In this document: positions 21,103 through 30,971 of the stretch, piece by piece
Layout: each line of letters starts with the position of its first letter
Position numbering within the stretch: the stretch's first letter is position 1
Assembly: GCA_017540085.1 (NCBI GenBank)
Contig: JAFYBQ010000030.1
Span: 124,001-188,000 of the forward strand
Length of the DNA: 64,000 nt
Direction: 5' to 3'
From: Synergistaceae bacterium
GTDB taxonomy: Bacteria; Synergistota; Synergistia; Synergistales; Aminobacteriaceae
The notes under the pieces: model-generated
The model's input: only the letters and a program-made list of their open reading frames with translations
What the model was told of the DNA's origin: nothing
Database searches by the model: none
Position numbers and translations under genes: made by a program

Positions 21103-21822
21103 ATGCCGCTCTCTGATTCTGACTTCTGCCTTTTGTGCCGCAGCGGGCTTTATGACGAAATCAAATCCGCCCTAAATGACGGTGCTTTTGTCAACGCGGC
21201 TGTGAGTCTGAATCCCAAAAATTTCATGGCCGTATTGAAATCTATAGTCTTCAGGAAAAATCATCATAACACAACGCCCCTAATCGAGGCCGCCGAAAAT
21301 AATCCAAGCTCGTCAATCATAGAGCTTCTATACGAGTACGGAGCAGACCCCGACAAGCCTAATGACGCAGGAATTACCCCTCTTGAAGCAGCATTGACAG
21401 CAGGCAGGACGGGAAACGCATTAGCCCTCCTCCGCGTTTGCAGGGATGATGACGGCACCGGGAAAAACCGCGCTCTAATGTCAGCCGCAAAGGACGGAAA
21501 TATTCCCGCAGTCCGTGAGCTTATCACCGCAGGGGCAGACCTCAGCGCAAGAGATTCAGACGGCAATACAGCCCTTATGCTCGCAGTGATGAACAGGCAC
21601 GTCAAGACCGCAAATGTCATAATCGAATACGCCGGAGACAGCATAAACCACAAGGACGAAATACTCATTAAGGCCGTCAGCGCGACAAAGCCGAGTCAGA
21701 AATTAATCGAGAAATTACTGGAATGGGGAGCGAGTCCCAAAAGCGCAGTGAGTTACGCAAGAGAGAACCGCGCATTGATGGGCAGCAGAATTTTGCGGAG
21801 GATTATCAGTGAAAGCAGATGA
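21103..21822 (+). CDS. Ankyrin repeat protein
   Basis: This 239-residue protein is built of about five ankyrin repeats, recognisable by segments such as TPLIEAAEN, TPLEAALTAG, ALMSAAKDGN and TALMLAVMN, each followed by a second helix and a loop with a Gly-Ala-Asp turn. It has no signal peptide, so it is probably a cytoplasmic protein-binding scaffold. AGGTGAT just before the ATG at 21103 sets the start; the in-frame ATG at 21088 lies upstream of this site. It overlaps the protease gene by 14 bases, which suggests the pair is co-translated and acts together. Confidence 0.85.
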   Translation: MPLSDSDFCLLCRSGLYDEIKSALNDGAFVNAAVSLNPKNFMAVLKSIVFRKNHHNTTPLIEAAENNPSSSIIELLYEYGADPDKPNDAGITPLEAALTAGRTGNALALLRVCRDDDGTGKNRALMSAAKDGNIPAVRELITAGADLSARDSDGNTALMLAVMNRHVKTANVIIEYAGDSINHKDEILIKAVSATKPSQKLIEKLLEWGASPKSAVSYARENRALMGSRILRRIISESR

Positions 21823-23257
21823 ATATATGACTCCTGATGAAGCCTGCTGGTATCTTGGGATTTCGCCTGATGACACGGATTTAGACATCGACAGGATAGA
21901 GCGCAACTACCACGCCCGTATGTCTATTTATGACCCTATACGCTTTGCCCCCGACACGCCCGAATATGACGAGGCTCGCCGGATGAGGCAGAATATCGAG
22001 GCCGCGTATGAGTATCTCGTCGAGGCATATTACGACATTTACGGCCATGATGACGCGGAAGAGGAAACGCAGCCGCAAAAATCCCCTCAGCCCGTCAGCA
22101 AAGAAAAGCCCCGCGGAAATATCATCATGAAACTTGCGCTGATTATGTCGACAGTAACAGCTTTGACTCTGGGTTACTTCCTGTATACCTCGCGTGAGAG
22201 TCCGAAAAATGACCGTGATTATTCGCGCCTCCTTCATGAGATTGAACAGCTCCGGGCAAAAACTGACATTCCCATTCAGCAGAATAATATAGCTCCTGAT
22301 TACGCGGATTTAGTTGAACGGGTAATGCCGTCAATCGTGATGATTAAGACCGACACAGGGACGGGAAGCGGGTTCTTTGTCAGCGCAAACGGGGACATTC
22401 TCACAAACTGGCATGTTATACAGGGCGCGGGATATATCACCGTAACCCCTCAGAACGGAGCGAGCCTTTCCGCAAGCCTGAAGGATTATGACGCGGAAAA
22501 GGACATGGCATTATTGATGGTGAAAACGTCATCCCCTGTGAAATTCCTGACGATTAGCCCGCGTTTGCCGAGACAGGGAGAAGCCGTTATAGCCATCGGG
22601 AATCCCAAAGGGTTAAGCGGAACGGTCTCGAACGGAATCGTGTCGGCCTTCCGGGAAAATAATACTTGGGTACAGTTCACCGCGCCAATTTCGCCGGGGT
22701 CAAGCGGGGGTGCGCTCGTGAATCTCCGGGGCGAGGTTGTCGGAATGCCCACGAAGTTACGCACGGACGGACAGAATTTGAACTTTGCCATAGCTCCGGG
22801 GATATTGTCGCGCTTCTTCCAGTCAGCGAGGGACAAGACTCCGCGCAAACTTCCGGGGAAATCTGACGGCGTTGACACGGGCAGCATGATATTTGTCCGC
22901 AGTGATGAGAGCTACGAGATGTACATAGCCGCGGACTACATAGAGTATGACAGCGCAAATTCTCAGGCGGCGTTCGTGAGCGTATGGTTTCCGACAGAGA
23001 GAACTAACAGGCAGATGAAGAGGGATCCGAATTTCCGGGCGGTACACGGGAAAAATTTCGGGCCGTGCATATTGCTGTACGCTGTTGACCTGTCCGACAA
23101 TACATATTTGCACCTTCGGACGGTGAATCTTTACACGGACGGGAGCATAGCGCGTGATTACGTTCGTCCGCAGAGGGATTACAGGTGGGAGAAGCCCGCG
23201 AGGGGAAGCAGGATTAATGAGCTAATCGGGGCGGTGAGGAAATATTTGGGAAGGTGA
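21809..23257 (+). CDS. Membrane-anchored trypsin-like serine protease with J-like N-terminal domain
   Basis: Residues 7-75 resemble a DnaJ J-domain by spacing and by the AAYEYLVEAYY helix, but the HPD motif that activates DnaK is missing (YDP at that place). A linker rich in Pro and Lys leads to one membrane helix (about 106-125). The C-terminal part is an HtrA/trypsin-type protease: His in NWHVIQ, Asp in EKDMALL and Ser in PGSSGGAL complete the triad. There is no PDZ domain; instead about 110 residues of unknown fold follow. The GTG start has GGAGG 8 bases upstream inside the ankyrin gene. The protease should face the periplasm, and the J-like part the cytoplasm. Confidence 0.85.
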   Translation: MKADEYMTPDEACWYLGISPDDTDLDIDRIERNYHARMSIYDPIRFAPDTPEYDEARRMRQNIEAAYEYLVEAYYDIYGHDDAEEETQPQKSPQPVSKEKPRGNIIMKLALIMSTVTALTLGYFLYTSRESPKNDRDYSRLLHEIEQLRAKTDIPIQQNNIAPDYADLVERVMPSIVMIKTDTGTGSGFFVSANGDILTNWHVIQGAGYITVTPQNGASLSASLKDYDAEKDMALLMVKTSSPVKFLTISPRLPRQGEAVIAIGNPKGLSGTVSNGIVSAFRENNTWVQFTAPISPGSSGGALVNLRGEVVGMPTKLRTDGQNLNFAIAPGILSRFFQSARDKTPRKLPGKSDGVDTGSMIFVRSDESYEMYIAADYIEYDSANSQAAFVSVWFPTERTNRQMKRDPNFRAVHGKNFGPCILLYAVDLSDNTYLHLRTVNLYTDGSIARDYVRPQRDYRWEKPARGSRINELIGAVRKYLGR

Positions 23258-23261
23258 GGGC

Positions 23262-23413
23262 ATGAAGCTGGCGGAGGATTTGCGGAGGGCGGTATTGCAG
23301 GCGGCTGTAGAGGGGAAATTGACGGGGGAAAATGTGAGGGGTGGCGGTTTGTGAGGCTGAAGGATGTAACGTACAATCACGGGCAGACCTTGTATCAGAT
23401 ACGGGCAGTTTAG
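23262..23413 (+). pseudogene. Remnant of a type I restriction specificity gene (hsdS)
   Basis: An ATG at 23262 opens a 30-codon frame containing LRRAVLQAAVEGKLTGE, which matches the hallmark at the start of many HsdS subunits (ILQ-A-GKL). It stops at 23352-23354. A +1 frame then continues with VRLKDVTYNHGQT, similar to what follows in HsdS, and stops at 23411-23413. No hsdR or hsdM is nearby. I read this as a decayed fragment. The remaining gap to 23531 holds only a possible A/T-rich promoter region. Confidence 0.5.
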
Positions 23414-23530
23414 CGATATGTCAGCAAACACCTTCAATTTATAGCGTGTCAATATTTCAGAGCAGGGATTTTTTCTTGACTCATCTGTCATAATATAGCC
23501 ATCACAAAACAAAGGAGACATTTTTTCATC

Positions 23531-24103
23531 ATGCTTAAAGATTTAGGCTCACTGCCCGCTGTGTTTCCTATGCCCGTTTTAATGGTTGCGACTTACGGCG
23601 AGGACGGAAAAATCGACATCATGAACGTAGCCTGGGGCGGCATCTGCGGAATGGACAAAATCGCCCTCAACCTTGCCACAGAGCGCAAGACCCTCAAGAA
23701 TATTCTTGCCCGCAAAGCATTTACCGTAGCCCTTGCCGATGAAGCCCACGTGAAAGAAGCCGACTTCCTCGGCACAGCCTCCGGGAATGTCATGGCCGAC
23801 AAGTTCGAGCGAACCGGCCTTCACGCACACAAGAGCGCACATGTTGACGCACCCGTCATTGAGGAGTTCCCCGTAACAATGGAATGCAGGCTTGAGGAAA
23901 TCCGCGACTGTTTCGGCGAGCAGAGAGTCGTAGGGACAATCGTCAATGTTCTTGCGGAAGAAAGAGTCCTCGATGAGAAGGGCAAAGTTGACGCGGGGAA
24001 ACTGAACGCGATAATGTTCGACCAGTTCAGGAACACATATTACACTGTCGGAAAAGAAATCGCGCAGGCATGGAGAGTCGGCGCGGAGCTGATGAAAAAG
24101 TAA
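23531..24103 (+). CDS. Flavin reductase-like domain protein
   Basis: This 190-residue protein has the flavin reductase-like split-barrel fold that binds FMN. The start segment (VFPMPVLMVATYGEDGKIDIMNVAWGG) and the middle (NLATERKTLKNILARKAFTVALAD) follow the family pattern of strand, FMN-phosphate loop and T-rich helix. It is probably a small cytoplasmic NAD(P)H:flavin oxidoreductase; the partner and substrate are unknown. AAAGGAGA precedes the ATG. The gene is alone, ended by a strong terminator. Confidence 0.88.
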   Translation: MLKDLGSLPAVFPMPVLMVATYGEDGKIDIMNVAWGGICGMDKIALNLATERKTLKNILARKAFTVALADEAHVKEADFLGTASGNVMADKFERTGLHAHKSAHVDAPVIEEFPVTMECRLEEIRDCFGEQRVVGTIVNVLAEERVLDEKGKVDAGKLNAIMFDQFRNTYYTVGKEIAQAWRVGAELMKK

Positions 24104-24117
24104 CAAGAGGAAAATTT

Positions 24118-24155
24118 TTCTCCCTTCACAAAAAACGGAGGGGGAATTTTTTTTT
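24118..24155 (+). terminator. Intrinsic terminator after the flavin reductase gene
   Basis: A 10-pair stem (24118-24127 with 24137-24146) with a 9-base loop is followed by T9 at 24147-24155. Confidence 0.88.
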
Positions 24156-24171
24156 GCCGTTGTTTTCCTGA

Positions 24172-24199
24172 TTGAATGCAAAACTTTTTTGGGTATAAT
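24172..24199 (+). promoter_or_regulatory. Promoter of the V-type ATPase operon
   Basis: TTGAAT at 24172-24177 and TATAAT at 24194-24199 are 16 bases apart, a good sigma-70 pair. It lies just after the upstream terminator and 67 bases before the first gene of the operon. Confidence 0.7.
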
Positions 24200-24266
24200 T
24201 CCTTTTTGTTCAATCCGTAGCACAATAACTTAACACGATTTCACAAGGACGGGAGGTGAGTATTTC

Positions 24267-24602
24267 ATGGCGGAGAACTCAACAATCGCTGAGATAAAAG
24301 CTGCTGAGACTCAAGCCGCTAATGCTGTCCAGAAAGCTAAGGAGGACGCTGCGAAAAAACTCAACCGCGCAACTTCTGACGCAGAAAATTCCCTCAAGGA
24401 AGCACGCCAGGCAGCCGCACGCCAGTTCCGCGACAAGATTCGCAGGGCAGAAGAGGCCGCAGAGACAAAAGCAAAAGCTGTTCTCTCAAAGCGTGAGTCA
24501 GATGCAAAGGCTTTCTACGAGAAACACAAAGGAAAAGTTACGGCAGCTGCTTCATTCATAATGGAAGAGGTGATGAAAAAATATGGGAGTAGCCAGGCTT
24601 AA
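24267..24602 (+). CDS. V-type ATPase peripheral stalk coiled-coil subunit (G/H type)
   Basis: This 111-residue protein is nearly all charged helix (Ala, Lys, Glu, Arg), a coiled coil of the kind that pairs with subunit E in the peripheral stalk of V/A-type ATPases (NtpF of E. hirae, AhaH/AtpH of archaea). It is the first gene of the operon, where NtpF is expected. A strong GGGAGGTGA site precedes the ATG, and the 3' end overlaps subunit I by 20 bases. Confidence 0.88.
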   Translation: MAENSTIAEIKAAETQAANAVQKAKEDAAKKLNRATSDAENSLKEARQAAARQFRDKIRRAEEAAETKAKAVLSKRESDAKAFYEKHKGKVTAAASFIMEEVMKKYGSSQA

Positions 24603-26580
24603 GAAGGCGGAGCTGTATTATCACAAATCCATTCATGAACAGATCGCCGCGGCACTTCAGGAGACGGGAGCATGTCAGATAATCTCATCAGCGGAGGAAA
24701 ACCATTCCCGCCCGGCTGACGTTGAAGCACTGATTTCCCGAAATGATGAATACCTCGCCGATGTCCGCTACTTGTCTAGGACATTAACACCGCACTATGT
24801 CGACCCGGTTCCGGCTCTCGACAGAATGCTGGGTGAGCGTCCTGAAGTTACAATGACGGAGCTGGCTGACCTTGCGGCGAAAACAGATCTCAAAGCGGTT
24901 TGCGATAAGACACGCGCAGTTGAACATGAGACAGGGGACAACAGGCTCAAGCTCTCAGACGCTAGGAATACGGCGTTAATTTTGTCATCACTTGAATTTT
25001 TCCCTTACCCTCTCTCAGCAATCACGGAAGGAACAAAGACATTGACCGGCGTTGTCGGAACAGTGAAGCCCGGAAATGTCAGCGGCTTAAAGGCTGCACT
25101 CGGTGATTTCTCGAAATACAGGGACGACTCAGAGTTAATCATTGCTCCCTATGACGAGAAAACTACCGATATTTTTGCGGCTTTGATTTACTCGCGCAGT
25201 ATTGAGGACGAAATAAGAGAGGTCTGCGCGAAAAATGGATTTACCCCCGTTGAAGTCCCAGCGACATTGACGGGAACATATGACGAGGAAAAAGAAAGAC
25301 TCGCCGGTGAAATCTCCGCGCTTGAGGCAAAAGAAATTGAGCTTGACGAGAGACTCAAAGCCCTTGCTGAAGAGAACGTGCCGACAGTGCAGAAACTTTC
25401 GGACTACTACAACAGCCTTTCCGCCCGCTATAACGGCACGGCCATGAGCGACGAGACAGACTCGGTAATGCTGACTCGATTCTGGCTTCCTGCTGACCGG
25501 GCAGACGAGATCCGCGCAAAAATCGAGGCCATAAGCACGGATGTTGAGTTAGTACTCTCAGACCCTGCGCCCGATGAAGAGCCGCCCTCACTCCTGGCGA
25601 ACGGAAGCACCGTAAGGCCCTTCAACATTCTGACGGAGCTTTACTCCTCGCCGAAATACAGGGGGATTGACCCGACTCCGCTTCTTGCGCCGTTCTTCTG
25701 GGTATTTTTCGGAATGTGTCTAGGCGACGCGGGATACGGTATTGTAGTGTTCGGCCTGATTCTGTTCGTCTTCAGGAAGTACAAGAAGATTGCTCCGGGC
25801 GTAAAAGATTTCATAACGCTGTTCCTTTTCTGCTCGGTGTCGACATTTATTTACGGCGTAATTTCCGGCTCATTCTTCGGGAATTTCATTGACGCATTTT
25901 TGCCCCCGTTAGTCCCTATGAAGAATGCGTTAATGCTTGTTGACCCAATGACGAATCCCATGCAGGTATTAGGAATCTCGCTGTTGCTGGGCGTAGTTCA
26001 CCTGATGTTCGGGCTTCTGATTTCGGCGTATGACAAGCTGAGGAACGGAGAAATCATTGACGCGATCGGCGAAAAAATATCGTGGTTCTTCTTCATTGTC
26101 GGACTCTGCTTATACGGTGTGGGACTGGGCGGAATGTTGCCCCCTCACTTTGTGCAGATAGGCGCGGCGATGGCTGGACTCGGAGCTGTGATAATCTTCA
26201 TTTACGCGGGCAAGGGTGAGCCTAATTACTTCAAGAAGGTCATAAACGGATTCTTAGCGTTATACGGCTCAACGTCATATCTTGGAGATATTCTCAGCTA
26301 CAGCAGGCTTCTTGCGCTGGGATTCGGCTCGGCGGTCATCGGAATGGTAATAAACCTTCTCGGCGGACTCGCGGCTGATATTCCGTATGTCGGCTGGTTC
26401 GTGGCAATCACCGTAGTAATCGGCGGACATATCTTCAGCATTGCGATAAACATACTCGGCTCATTTGTTCACCCGTTAAGGCTTCAGTATGTTGAATTTT
26501 TCGGAAAGTTTTACAGCGGCGGCGGAGAACCCTTCACCCCGTTGACGCTCTCACAGGAATTTGTGAACGTGAAAGCGTAA
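24583..26580 (+). CDS. ntpI: V-type ATPase subunit I
   Basis: Subunit I (a) is the membrane stator that carries the ion half-channels. The first 340 residues form the cytoplasmic arm with coiled-coil stretches; the C-terminal 320 residues hold about seven to eight membrane helices, starting with LLAPFFWVFFGMCLGDAGYG. A helix with conserved polar residues (SYSRLLALGFGSAV) contains the arginine needed for ion transfer. At 665 residues the length is typical. An inverted copy of a dispersed repeat lies between this gene and ntpK. Confidence 0.95.
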   Translation: MGVARLKKAELYYHKSIHEQIAAALQETGACQIISSAEENHSRPADVEALISRNDEYLADVRYLSRTLTPHYVDPVPALDRMLGERPEVTMTELADLAAKTDLKAVCDKTRAVEHETGDNRLKLSDARNTALILSSLEFFPYPLSAITEGTKTLTGVVGTVKPGNVSGLKAALGDFSKYRDDSELIIAPYDEKTTDIFAALIYSRSIEDEIREVCAKNGFTPVEVPATLTGTYDEEKERLAGEISALEAKEIELDERLKALAEENVPTVQKLSDYYNSLSARYNGTAMSDETDSVMLTRFWLPADRADEIRAKIEAISTDVELVLSDPAPDEEPPSLLANGSTVRPFNILTELYSSPKYRGIDPTPLLAPFFWVFFGMCLGDAGYGIVVFGLILFVFRKYKKIAPGVKDFITLFLFCSVSTFIYGVISGSFFGNFIDAFLPPLVPMKNALMLVDPMTNPMQVLGISLLLGVVHLMFGLLISAYDKLRNGEIIDAIGEKISWFFFIVGLCLYGVGLGGMLPPHFVQIGAAMAGLGAVIIFIYAGKGEPNYFKKVINGFLALYGSTSYLGDILSYSRLLALGFGSAVIGMVINLLGGLAADIPYVGWFVAITVVIGGHIFSIAINILGSFVHPLRLQYVEFFGKFYSGGGEPFTPLTLSQEFVNVKA

Positions 26581-26582
26581 GG

Positions 26583-26700
26583 AAAAGTTATTACCCCCTC
26601 GCCATTAATGGCTCTCTCCCCCTTGACAAGGGGCGCAGGTTTTTCTTGCCTCTCCTGAGAAGGGGAGGTGTCTGAAAGACGGAGGGGTGAGCAGTAACAA
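26583..26700. repeat. Palindromic repeat inside the V-ATPase operon
   Basis: This is the second locus of the GC-rich dispersed repeat. The stretch 26642-26688 is the near-identical reverse complement of 17099-17146, and the remaining part (26590-26640) is a related palindromic unit. It separates ntpI from ntpK, so an operon transcript would contain its hairpins. Confidence 0.8.
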
Positions 26701-26725
26701 TTTCAATCACGAAAGGAACGTGTAA

Positions 26726-27214
<489 letters not shown>

Positions 27215-27232
27215 TCGGGCAGGTGTTGAAGA

Positions 27233-27811
27233 ATGGCACTTGCAGACATCAAAGCAAAAATCAAAGCAGAATCACAGGCGCAAATCAAAGCATTAGAGGC
27301 GGAAAATGACGAGAGAGTCCGCGAGATTAGCCGCAAAGTAAACGCCGAAATCAAAGAGGTTCAGGACGCTTACGCCACCAGACTCGGACGTGAAGAGCCT
27401 GAAGTTTTGAGACGGCGCGAAATTGTAGCAGAGCTTGACGCAAAGCGCGTTGATCTCGGAGTCCGTCAGCAGTTGTTGACAGAAGCATTTGACGCGGCAC
27501 TTCAGCAGATGGCTTCAATGTCCCCGGACAAGTATCTGAAATTCGCGGACAAACTTCTTGCACAGGCCGTAACAACAGGAAATGAAGTTGTGTTAGTCGG
27601 CAAGAACGAGAAGAATTTAGATCAGCGATGGCTTGACGGCTACAACGCCTCGCACAATACCAAGCTGACACTTTCGGGCGACAGGCTGCCGATTTCGGGC
27701 GGATTCGTTCTCAGGAATGACAGAATTGACACAAATTGTTCGTGGGAAATGCTCATAGAGGATGCCCGCGCTGACATTGAGACCGAAGTTGTGAAGCGGT
27801 TATTCGCGTAG
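27233..27811 (+). CDS. ntpE: V-type ATPase subunit E
   Basis: Subunit E is the other peripheral-stalk protein. The first 95 residues are a long charged helix, and the rest forms the globular domain that binds the catalytic head. At 192 residues the length is normal. It lies 18 bases after ntpK and 15 before the preferred ntpC start. Confidence 0.92.
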   Translation: MALADIKAKIKAESQAQIKALEAENDERVREISRKVNAEIKEVQDAYATRLGREEPEVLRRREIVAELDAKRVDLGVRQQLLTEAFDAALQQMASMSPDKYLKFADKLLAQAVTTGNEVVLVGKNEKNLDQRWLDGYNASHNTKLTLSGDRLPISGGFVLRNDRIDTNCSWEMLIEDARADIETEVVKRLFA

Positions 27812-27826
27812 GGAGGTGTGTCGGCT

Positions 27827-28825
27827 GTGAGTTATGTATACACCGTAGCACGTTTGCGGGGTATGGAAAATCACATACTTGACACGGCATTTTTTTCGCG
27901 GCTCATGGACAGCTCCGGCATTGATGACGCATTGAAGGCACTCGGCGAAACGTCATACTCTCAGTGGATTTCGGGAAATGAGAATTTCGACAAGGCTATA
28001 GATTCGGAAATGCTCGCGACATGCAAAGAGCTTGAATCGTTTGTGCCTGACAAGGGATTAATTGACATTTTCAGAATCCCCTACGATTTCCACAACGTGA
28101 AAGTTTTGCTCAAAGGGCTGTTCAAAGTCAGAGGCGGAGAGTCTGAGGGACGGCGGTATGATTTGCTGTCTAAACTCGGAACGATTGACGCTGAGGAGCT
28201 GAAGACAGCGATTGAGACGGAGGAATACGGATTCCTTCCCTACGGTCTTACGGACTTGATTCCGCAGTGCTGGCAGTTGTGGGACGCTGGGAAAAATCCG
28301 CAGGCTGTCGAGTTGCTGATAGATCACGCCATGTTCCGGGCAATGCTGAATATCGCCGAGGGACTCAAAATGCCCGCCGTGATTCACTGGGTAAAGTCCC
28401 GGATTGACGCGGAAAACTTGCGGAGCGCGGTACGTCTCGCACGAATCAAATACGACAGCGCGAAAGCTCTTCCCTTCTTCCACGAGGGCGGAACGATTCG
28501 GCCTGATGACATGGCAAGACTCCTCAGTGAGCCTCAAGAGACTTGGAGCAGGTTATTGTCGCACACGGACATAGGCGCGGCTCTTGGGTCATTGCAGGAT
28601 TCCGGCGACATAAAGACATCGCTGACTGACGTGTCGAAATCGCTTGATGACTATCTGATTCGGGTACTCGACAGCGCGAAATACTCAATGGATGCCCCGG
28701 AGAATGTTCTTCTCTACCTTCTCACAAAGGAAGCTGAAACACGTAACATGCGGGTTGCTCTTGTGTGCATATCGGGAGGGCTTGACCGCGAATTTGGGAG
28801 GAGGCTTCTGAGCAATGGCAGATAA
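27827..28825 (+). CDS. ntpC: V-type ATPase subunit C
   Basis: Subunit C (AC39/d) is the cone that couples the central stalk to the rotor ring. The helical protein (332 residues) begins SYVYTVARLRGME, the usual family N-terminus with the early Arg-Gly-Met-Glu. The ribosome site GGGAGG at 27811-27816 is only 1 base from the GTG at 27818 but 10 bases from the GTG at 27827, so I chose the latter. The 3' end overlaps the next gene by 11 bases. Confidence 0.93.
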   Translation: MSYVYTVARLRGMENHILDTAFFSRLMDSSGIDDALKALGETSYSQWISGNENFDKAIDSEMLATCKELESFVPDKGLIDIFRIPYDFHNVKVLLKGLFKVRGGESEGRRYDLLSKLGTIDAEELKTAIETEEYGFLPYGLTDLIPQCWQLWDAGKNPQAVELLIDHAMFRAMLNIAEGLKMPAVIHWVKSRIDAENLRSAVRLARIKYDSAKALPFFHEGGTIRPDDMARLLSEPQETWSRLLSHTDIGAALGSLQDSGDIKTSLTDVSKSLDDYLIRVLDSAKYSMDAPENVLLYLLTKEAETRNMRVALVCISGGLDREFGRRLLSNGR

Positions 28826-29150
28826 CAGCAAACCAATGGCCGCAATCGGGAGCTATGAGATGACGTTACCGTTTCAGGCTGTCGGAGTGAAGAGCGTTGT
28901 TCTGACTCCTGAGACTCGCGGGACATTTGAGTCAACTCTTGAGAAATTAGCGCGTGAAGATTATGCGGTAGTGTTCATACAGGAAGATTTGTTCGTTGAG
29001 TTCACAGCAAAAGTCGAGGAAATCAACGATAAGTATCACACCAGCGTGCTGCCTGTTCCCGGTCCTTCAGGAGCAACGGGGGCGGGGCTTGCGTCAATTC
29101 GCGGAAGCGTGGAAAAAGCCGTTGGTATGGATATATTTGCGGAAAGATAA
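28815..29150 (+). CDS. V-type ATPase subunit F
   Basis: This 111-residue subunit has a Rossmann-like core and C-terminal tail, and sits on the central stalk with subunit D (NtpG in E. hirae). The segments YAVVFIQEDLF and LPVPGPSGATG match the family. Its ATG overlaps the ntpC end by 11 bases, and ntpA follows after 27 bases. Confidence 0.92.
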   Translation: MADNSKPMAAIGSYEMTLPFQAVGVKSVVLTPETRGTFESTLEKLAREDYAVVFIQEDLFVEFTAKVEEINDKYHTSVLPVPGPSGATGAGLASIRGSVEKAVGMDIFAER

Positions 29151-29177
29151 TAAAAACGGAGGCAGGAGATAAAGAAA

Positions 29178-30971
29178 ATGCCTGAGAAAAAAGAAGTCAA
29201 AGGAGTAATAGAGAGGATCTCCGGCTCTCTTGTAATCGCGGGCGGCATGGAGGGCGCAAGTATGCAGGACGTTGTGCATATCGGCGAACTCGGACTCGTC
29301 GGCGAAATACTAGAGGTGAACGGCGACAAGGCATCAATCCAGGTGTACGAGGAAACATCCGGGTTAATGCCGGGTGAGCCTGTTGTGTCAATGGGCGAGC
29401 CTCTGAGCGTTGAGCTTGGGCCGGGGATTATTGAACAGTTCTATGACGGGATACAGAGACCGCTTGAACTCATCGAGAAGGCCGCGAAAAGCCCCTACAT
29501 TTCGAGGGGAATCAGCGTTCCGGCGATTGACCGCGCAAAGAAATGGGACTTTACCCCGAAAGTGAAAGTCGGCGATGAGGTCATACCGGGCGACATTCTC
29601 GGAACAGTTCAGGAGACCGTTGTTGTTGAACATAGAATCATGGTTCCCTACGGCGTTAAAGGGAAAGTCGCAAAAATCGAGAAGGGCGAACATACCGTAG
29701 AAGACATCATAGCGGTGATTGATGACAACGGCACGAAACATGAAGTGAAAATGTTACAGCGTTGGCCGGTCAGAAAGCCCCGCCCCGTAAAGACTCGTCT
29801 CGCTCCCAATGTCCCGATGACAACAGGACAGAGAGTCGTTGACGCATTTTTCCCGGTTGCGCTTGGCGGTACTGCGTGCGTTCCCGGGCCTTTCGGATCG
29901 GGGAAGACGGTCATTCAGCACCAGTTCGCGAAATGGGCGCAGGCTCAGATAGTCGTTTACGTCGGCTGCGGTGAACGCGGTAACGAGATGACAGACGTTC
30001 TTCTTGAGTTCCCGGAGCTTGACGACCCGCAGACAGGCCAGCCCCTAATGAAGCGTACTACCCTAATCGCGAACACATCAAACATGCCCGTTGCCGCCCG
30101 TGAAGCCAGCGTTTACACAGCAATAACGCTCGCTGAATATTACCGTGATATGGGCTACTCTGTGGCACTCATGGCCGACTCGACAAGCCGATGGGCAGAA
30201 GCTCTCCGCGAAATGTCAGGCCGTCTTGAGGAAATGCCCGGCGAGGAAGGTTACCCCGCGTATCTCGGCACACGCCTTGCGTCATTCTACGAGAGGGCCG
30301 GACGCTGTATCGTAAACGGCAAAGAAGGCCGCGAGGGTTCAATCACCGTCATCGGAGCCGTATCACCTCCCGGCGGAGACTTGTCCGAGCCTGTTACGCA
30401 GAACACACTGCGAGTCACAAAAGTCTTCTGGGGACTTGACGCGAATTTGGCCTATCAGAGGCACTTCCCCGCGATTAACTGGCTCAACAGCTACTCACTT
30501 TACACAGAGAGGTTAGATCCTTACTGGGACGAAAAATTTGATGATCAGTGGAGCGGACTCCGTGTCGAGGCAATGAGCCTTCTTGAGCAGGAATCACAGC
30601 TCAACGAAATTGTGAGACTCGTGGGAATTGACGCATTATCACGCGATGAGCGCATGGTAATGGAGACGGCTAAATCATTGCGTGAAGACTTCCTCCATCA
30701 GAACGCCTTCCACGAGATTGACACGTACGCCTCAATGGATAAGCAGTTCAAGATGCTGAAGACAATTGTCGCGTTCCATCATGCCGGACTTGACGCACTC
30801 CACAAAGGCGCGGCCATGAATAAGCTGTTTAACCTCCCTGTTCGTGAGCAGATTGCGAGAATGCGCTATCTTGAGGAGAAAGACATAGGCCAGATTGACA
30901 AACTTGACGACACAATCAAGGAGCAGATCAACGGAATAATCCCTGTCGGAGGTGATAACAATGCTGCCTAG
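29178..30971 (+). CDS. ntpA: V-type ATPase catalytic subunit A
   Basis: Subunit A is the catalytic subunit of the head. At 597 residues it has the A-type length, including the non-homologous insert at about 125-200. The P-loop GPFGSGKT is at residues 237-244, and the catalytic Glu is in GCGERGNEM near residue 263. The segment [14 protein letters not shown] follows. A GGAGG ribosome site precedes the ATG. The 3' end overlaps the ntpB start region. Confidence 0.97.
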   Translation: MPEKKEVKGVIERISGSLVIAGGMEGASMQDVVHIGELGLVGEILEVNGDKASIQVYEETSGLMPGEPVVSMGEPLSVELGPGIIEQFYDGIQRPLELIEKAAKSPYISRGISVPAIDRAKKWDFTPKVKVGDEVIPGDILGTVQETVVVEHRIMVPYGVKGKVAKIEKGEHTVEDIIAVIDDNGTKHEVKMLQRWPVRKPRPVKTRLAPNVPMTTGQRVVDAFFPVALGGTACVPGPFGSGKTVIQHQFAKWAQAQIVVYVGCGERGNEMTDVLLEFPELDDPQTGQPLMKRTTLIANTSNMPVAAREASVYTAITLAEYYRDMGYSVALMADSTSRWAEALREMSGRLEEMPGEEGYPAYLGTRLASFYERAGRCIVNGKEGREGSITVIGAVSPPGGDLSEPVTQNTLRVTKVFWGLDANLAYQRHFPAINWLNSYSLYTERLDPYWDEKFDDQWSGLRVEAMSLLEQESQLNEIVRLVGIDALSRDERMVMETAKSLREDFLHQNAFHEIDTYASMDKQFKMLKTIVAFHHAGLDALHKGAAMNKLFNLPVREQIARMRYLEEKDIGQIDKLDDTIKEQINGIIPVGGDNNAA

